DNA of 32,179 nucleotides from an uncultured Verrucomicrobiales bacterium (GTDB lineage Bacteria > Verrucomicrobiota > Verrucomicrobiia > Verrucomicrobiales > Akkermansiaceae). The stretch's first letter is position 1. Each line of letters begins with the position of its first letter. The position numbers were made by a program, and so were the translations under genes. Below the pieces are notes generated by a model, which did no database searches, was not told the origin of the DNA, and worked only from the letters and a program-made list of their open reading frames with translations. The stretch lies in the NCBI GenBank assembly GCA_937901085.1, contig CALCHQ010000106.1, positions 1 to 32,179 of the forward strand, written 5' to 3'. Of the stretch, positions 29,252 through 32,179 are shown piece by piece.

Positions 29252-30454
29252 TTAATATCCCTGCCACATGGATTCCGGCTTGGAGAGCGGAATCTCATCA
29301 CCAGGTTTCAGCGTGGCAGAATCATAGGTGGTGCGCCAGCGGTAGCGCAACCCATTGGGCTGGGCAAACAGCACATCGATACCCTGCTCTCCCTTGCCGG
29401 TGTTCTGGCGGGCTGTAAGTTCGCTGAGGGGCATGGCAATGCGGTGCGTGCGGAAGCCTGCGGCATCAGCCTCGCCCTCCGGGGTGGCGCAGAAAGCCAC
29501 GGCTTCGTAGTCCTGGTTCACCGCGTAGGGCGGCGCCTGCACCAGGGCGTTCACATAGGTGGTGTTATTGCAACGCACGGTGAGGACAAGCTCCTTGCCG
29601 GTGTATTGCAGGGCAGCCTGCTGCACCTCCGGGCGGGGGCACGGGGCGTAAAACTCTGTCTTGTCGCCAGCAGGGGCAAAGACCTGGCAGCAGTCCAGCA
29701 GGCGCGCAGAATTGGGCGTGAGGTAGGTGGGTTTCATGCCCAGAGTATAGTTGCCCGCACCCATGAGCGGGGTGCCCATGGCGGCCATATCGGTCACCGT
29801 GCCTTCGTTGTGCGGCAGGTTGAGTCCGTGGCCCAGCTCGTGCGCCAAACCGCCGAGCCACTTGGTGAGCAGGCGGCCTTCGTGCGTGTTCTGCCCCAGG
29901 TGGCGCAGGTCGAAGTGGGCGTAGTCGAGGGCAAAGCAGTTGCGACCCAGGCCGTAGAACGGCACGCCACCGGGCTGCAGGTCGTTGTACTCGGCATCGT
30001 GGAAGGTGGGCATAATCACGAGGATGTGTTCGCTGCAGATACTGTTGGCATGAGCCGCCGCGTATTCGCGGATTTCTTCCAGACAGGCATTATGGCCGGT
30101 ACCGTAGGCGTATTCGCGGTGGGAACGCTTGCCGCGCACCAGGTGGAATTTCACGTTGCCATTCTCCAGCATCTGCATGCCGAAGCTGCGGTTCGGGAAG
30201 CCATTGCGGGTCATTTCCTTAGCGTAGAATTGCTGCACGAAATGCATGATTTCGCTCAGGCGGCGTTCATAATCGGCCACGGGCTCATTGTCATTGCCCA
30301 GGAAATAGACGATGTTAAGCGGATATTCTGCAGGCTGCACCGGCACGGAATCGGCCAGGATTTCCTTGGCTCGGTCAGAAAAATGGGCAGGCACGGCAGC
30401 CTGTACCACCGGGAGCAGCATGCTTACAGCGGCAATCAATGTCGTTGTCTTCAT
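29252..30454 (-). CDS. Secreted zinc metallopeptidase, metzincin-like
   Basis: A 400-residue exported protease candidate. A signal peptide covers about residues 1-20 (MKTTTLIAAVSMLLPVVQAA, then VPA). The zinc site HELGHGLNLPH gives His205, Glu206, His209 and His215, with the H-E-x-x-H-x5-H spacing of metzincins, though Gly at the usual eighth position is Asn here. A possible Met-turn follows at GTPLMGAGNY. The C-terminal third looks like a beta-rich accessory domain. Target proteins are unknown; in a gut verrucomicrobium host glycoproteins would be a reasonable guess. The start is fixed at 30454 because the promoter (30462-30490) overlaps the upstream ATG at 30490 and places transcription one base before this ATG. 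Confidence 0.72.
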   Translation of the reverse strand: MKTTTLIAAVSMLLPVVQAAVPAHFSDRAKEILADSVPVQPAEYPLNIVYFLGNDNEPVADYERRLSEIMHFVQQFYAKEMTRNGFPNRSFGMQMLENGNVKFHLVRGKRSHREYAYGTGHNACLEEIREYAAAHANSICSEHILVIMPTFHDAEYNDLQPGGVPFYGLGRNCFALDYAHFDLRHLGQNTHEGRLLTKWLGGLAHELGHGLNLPHNEGTVTDMAAMGTPLMGAGNYTLGMKPTYLTPNSARLLDCCQVFAPAGDKTEFYAPCPRPEVQQAALQYTGKELVLTVRCNNTTYVNALVQAPPYAVNQDYEAVAFCATPEGEADAAGFRTHRIAMPLSELTARQNTGKGEQGIDVLFAQPNGLRYRWRTTYDSATLKPGDEIPLSKPESMWQGY

Positions 30455-30461
30455 GCGGCAG

Positions 30462-30490
30462 ATTCTACCAGATTCCGCCCCCGGAGGCAA
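30462..30490 (-). promoter_or_regulatory. Promoter of the metallopeptidase gene, leaderless
   Basis: TTGCCT (30490-30485), 17-bp spacer, TAGAAT (30467-30462), TGG before the -10. Predicted start near 30455. It lies directly downstream of the thioredoxin terminator. Confidence 0.68.
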
Positions 30491-30495
30491 GAAAA

Positions 30496-30525
30496 AGCTC
30501 CTTGCTGACTGTGCAGCAAGGAGCT
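30496..30525 (-). terminator. Terminator of the first thioredoxin gene
   Basis: A 12-bp perfect stem AGCTCCTTGCTG/CAGCAAGGAGCT (30496-30507 with 30514-30525) has a 6-nt loop and five T following on the minus strand. Confidence 0.9.
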
Positions 30526-30548
30526 ACAAAAAATTCGGCAGAAGAGCA

Positions 30549-30872
30549 TCAGGCTGCCTTGACGGCGGCAATAAGCTTATCCTTGGTGGTCATGCCGGTG
30601 ATGGTGTTCACCACTTCGCCACCCTTGAAGATGATGAAGGTTGGCAGAGAACGCACACCATAGCGTACGGCAATGGCCTGCCCGGCAGGCTGCCCGGCAT
30701 CGACCTTGACCACTTTGGCTTCTGCGGCCAGGGCAACACCTACCTGCTCGACGGCAGGCATCATCATCTTGCAGGTGCCGCACCAGGTAGCCCAGAAGTC
30801 TACCAAAACGGGAACGGGGGATTTGAGGACTTCTGCCTCAAACGTACTCTCAGTTACTTCCTTGAGTGCCAT
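30549..30872 (-). CDS. Thioredoxin with WCGTC active site
   Basis: A 107-residue thioredoxin-fold protein; cytosolic, no signal peptide. The active site WATWCGTCK (Cys31, Cys34) has Thr where classic thioredoxins have Pro, a change that affects redox potential and reactivity. The cis-proline is at LPTF (Pro77). It is a paralogue of the gene 100 bp upstream (30975-31298), sharing the layout MAL...VPVLVDFWA. It has its own terminator; the AT-rich stretch before its ATG contains -10-like TAATAA 6 bp from the start but a poor -35. Confidence 0.88.
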   Translation of the reverse strand: MALKEVTESTFEAEVLKSPVPVLVDFWATWCGTCKMMMPAVEQVGVALAAEAKVVKVDAGQPAGQAIAVRYGVRSLPTFIIFKGGEVVNTITGMTTKDKLIAAVKAA

Positions 30873-30906
30873 ATATGTTTATTATGTTGGTTGTAATGTA
30901 TTAAAA

Positions 30907-30940
30907 AGCACCGCCAGGGGAGTCACCCACCGGCGGTGCT
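30907..30940 (-). terminator. Terminator of the second thioredoxin gene
   Basis: A 9-bp stem AGCACCGCC/GGCGGTGCT (30907-30915 with 30932-30940) has further pairing inside the loop and a T run on the minus strand. Confidence 0.8.
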
Positions 30941-30974
30941 GTCTTGTTCAGATGTACATGCGGTGGCGGCGGCG

Positions 30975-31298
30975 TTACATGCAGGCCCGCAGCCGAGCCA
31001 CCAGGTTTTCCTTGGAAGTCGCACCCACGATGGTATCCACCAATTCCCCCCCACGGAAGAACATGAGCGTGGGAATGGAGCGGATGTTGTAGCGGTTGCA
31101 GAGTCCCTGGGTGGTATCTTCATCCACATTCACCTTGCAGACCTTGGCCTGCCCGGCAAGCTCCACCGCAATCTGATCCACAATGGGGGAAATCATCTTG
31201 CAGGGACCACACCAGGGAGCCCAGAAGTCCACCAGAACCGGCACGGAGCTTTCGAGAACCTCCGTAGCAAAGCTGCTGTCTGTAATCTGTAATGCCAT
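30975..31298 (-). CDS. trxA: Thioredoxin, classic WCGPC type
   Basis: Reduces disulfides in cytosolic proteins such as ribonucleotide reductase, recycled by thioredoxin reductase. The 107-residue protein has WAPWCGPCKM (Cys30, Cys33), the buried Asp in VLVDFWA, the cis-proline IPTLMFF and the usual end. Length and motifs are standard. It lies 42 bp after the Pro/Ala-rich membrane protein gene in the same direction and may be co-transcribed with it. No trxB is in the window. Confidence 0.94.
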   Translation of the reverse strand: MALQITDSSFATEVLESSVPVLVDFWAPWCGPCKMISPIVDQIAVELAGQAKVCKVNVDEDTTQGLCNRYNIRSIPTLMFFRGGELVDTIVGATSKENLVARLRACM

Positions 31299-31340
31299 GG
31301 TGTGGGATTTGAAACCCGGGAACGCTCTTCCGTTGAAATA

Positions 31341-32162
31341 TTATTCTTCTTCGTCGGCAGCTTCCTCTTCACCACCTTCTTCATCGGCGGCTTCTTCAAC
31401 AGCCTCTTCATCTGCGGCGGCTTCTTCCTCAATGGCTGCATCGCCGCCTTCGGAGCCGTCAGCCGGCCAGCCGAAAGTGGGTTCGGATACGCGGCCGAAG
31501 GTGGTGTCTACACCGTACTGCTGGTAGGCAAAGAAAAGTGCGGCCAGAACAGCGATAACGGCAACCACGAGGATGGTCGGGTGCGTGGGCTTCACTTCAT
31601 CTTCTTCCTCGATGACCTCGACGGGCTTCTTCTTGGTCTTGGCTCCGGGCTTGGCAGCCCCCGTCTTGGCGCCGGCCTTCACGCCGGGCTTAGAGGGCTT
31701 GGCACCCGGCTTGGGCATCGGTGCCGTAGCCGTGGGCATGGCAGCCGTGGGAGCAGGAGACGGAGCCGGAGCAGCGGGAGCAGAAGCGGGAACGGCTGCA
31801 GGAGCAGCGGGAGCGGCCGGAGCAGCGGGAGCGGCCGGAGCAGCCGGACGGGCAGGAACCTGCAGCGGCATGGTCGGAGTCATGCGCGGCGCGGTGGGAG
31901 GAACGGGAGCGGCAGGAGCGGCCGGGACTGCAGGGGCTGCGGGAGCGACAGGGCGAGCCGGAGCAACAGGGGCAGCCGGACGGGCGGGCGCAGCAGGAGC
32001 CAGCGGCACGGTGGCGGCAGCCGGACGCGGAGGCACAGGCGCAGCAGGAGCAACAGGAGCCGTGGGGGCTGCAGGCACAGCCGGACGCGGGGCTACGGGA
32101 GGAACAGGAGCCGAGGGAGGAACAGGGCGCGGAGGAGTCGGAGGAAGAGGAGGAGTACTCAT
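31341..32162 (-). CDS. Pro/Ala-rich single-pass membrane protein with acidic tail
   Basis: A low-complexity 273-residue protein of unknown function. Residues 1 to about 150 are almost entirely Pro, Ala, Val and Arg (PAAPAAPAAP, VPPRPAAATVP). A Lys/Gly/Pro part follows (about 150-190, KPGVKAGAKTGAAKPGAKTKKKP), then one membrane segment (about 194-212, TILVVAVIAVLAALFFA). The tail is strongly acidic (EEEAAADEEAVEEAADEE). Positive charges before the helix suggest the Pro/Ala arm is cytosolic and the acidic tail periplasmic. It has frequent Pro-Pro pairs, which could make it an EF-P client. It is probably the first gene before trxA. The start ATG at 32162 is near the window edge. Confidence 0.7.
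   Translation of the reverse strand: MSTPPLPPTPPRPVPPSAPVPPVAPRPAVPAAPTAPVAPAAPVPPRPAAATVPLAPAAPARPAAPVAPARPVAPAAPAVPAAPAAPVPPTAPRMTPTMPLQVPARPAAPAAPAAPAAPAAPAAVPASAPAAPAPSPAPTAAMPTATAPMPKPGAKPSKPGVKAGAKTGAAKPGAKTKKKPVEVIEEEDEVKPTHPTILVVAVIAVLAALFFAYQQYGVDTTFGRVSEPTFGWPADGSEGGDAAIEEEAAADEEAVEEAADEEGGEEEAADEEE
31801..31845. repeat. 18-bp tandem DNA repeat inside the Pro/Ala-rich gene
   Basis: Two identical 18-bp units (31801-31818, 31819-31836) and a partial third. They encode part of the PAAPAA run; copy number could vary by slippage without changing frame, because 18 is a multiple of 3. Confidence 0.7.
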
Positions 32163-32179
32163 AACGTCAGTAAAGTCTG

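Overview
The window looks like a chromosome segment of a Verrucomicrobiota bacterium, plausibly a gut relative of Akkermansia. It carries a short protein at 27759-28145 that resembles the Minf_1886 family, which as I recall is largely restricted to Planctomycetes and Verrucomicrobia. It also has a Gram-negative envelope (autotransporter, lipoprotein, Kdo-pathway isomerase), few Shine-Dalgarno sequences and moderately high GC. The phylum is an inference; genus or species cannot be fixed from sequence alone. I see no prophage, insertion sequence, plasmid genes or CRISPR array, so most of the window is ordinary core genome.

Layout. 1-610: a tRNA-Pro(GGG) gene on the minus strand with its terminator, a decayed copy of its 3' end plus terminator, and a promoter pair shared with argC. 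620-1663: argC, followed by a long imperfect hairpin of 7-bp repeats. 1909-7903: a tight co-directional run of NtrC-type response regulator, GT-C-like membrane protein, xseB, dxs and recO, closed by a bidirectional terminator. 8004-10062 (minus): rpsF, kdsD and efp. 10182-14233 (minus): a large autotransporter, then a degenerate epimerase-like gene coupled to a frameshifted GtrA-type flippase gene. 14379-17863 (minus): glnN, lipA and a small ribbon-helix-helix protein behind a roughly 0.5-kb empty stretch. 18387-20775 (minus): RNase Z-like hydrolase, a membrane-anchored repeat protein and a small membrane protein. 20952-22533 (plus): pgk and a 40-residue lipoprotein. 22606-24156 (minus): uvrC. 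24549-26934 (plus): typA and a DUF456 protein. 26971-27663 (minus): aroD, divergent from the Minf_1886-like gene and agmatine deiminase (27759-29202). 29252-32162 (minus): a secreted metallopeptidase, two thioredoxins and a Pro/Ala-rich membrane protein.

Regulation. Reading the intergenic DNA, I find about fifteen plausible sigma70-type promoters with a recurring -10 of TAGAAT and 16-17-bp spacers. In eight protein genes the predicted transcription start lies 0-5 nt from the start codon, so leaderless or near-leaderless mRNAs look common here. The promoters also revise several start codons (epimerase-like gene, uvrC, metallopeptidase, RHH gene).

The most unusual pattern is a set of 7-bp tandem repeats that begin inside the stop codons of typA and aguA (and, weaker, uvrC and aroD). 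Because 7 is not a multiple of 3, these arrays place stop codons in all three frames just past the gene. Other points worth checking are the -1 frameshift in the GtrA gene, the Arg34 EF-P, and the tRNA-Pro end duplication.
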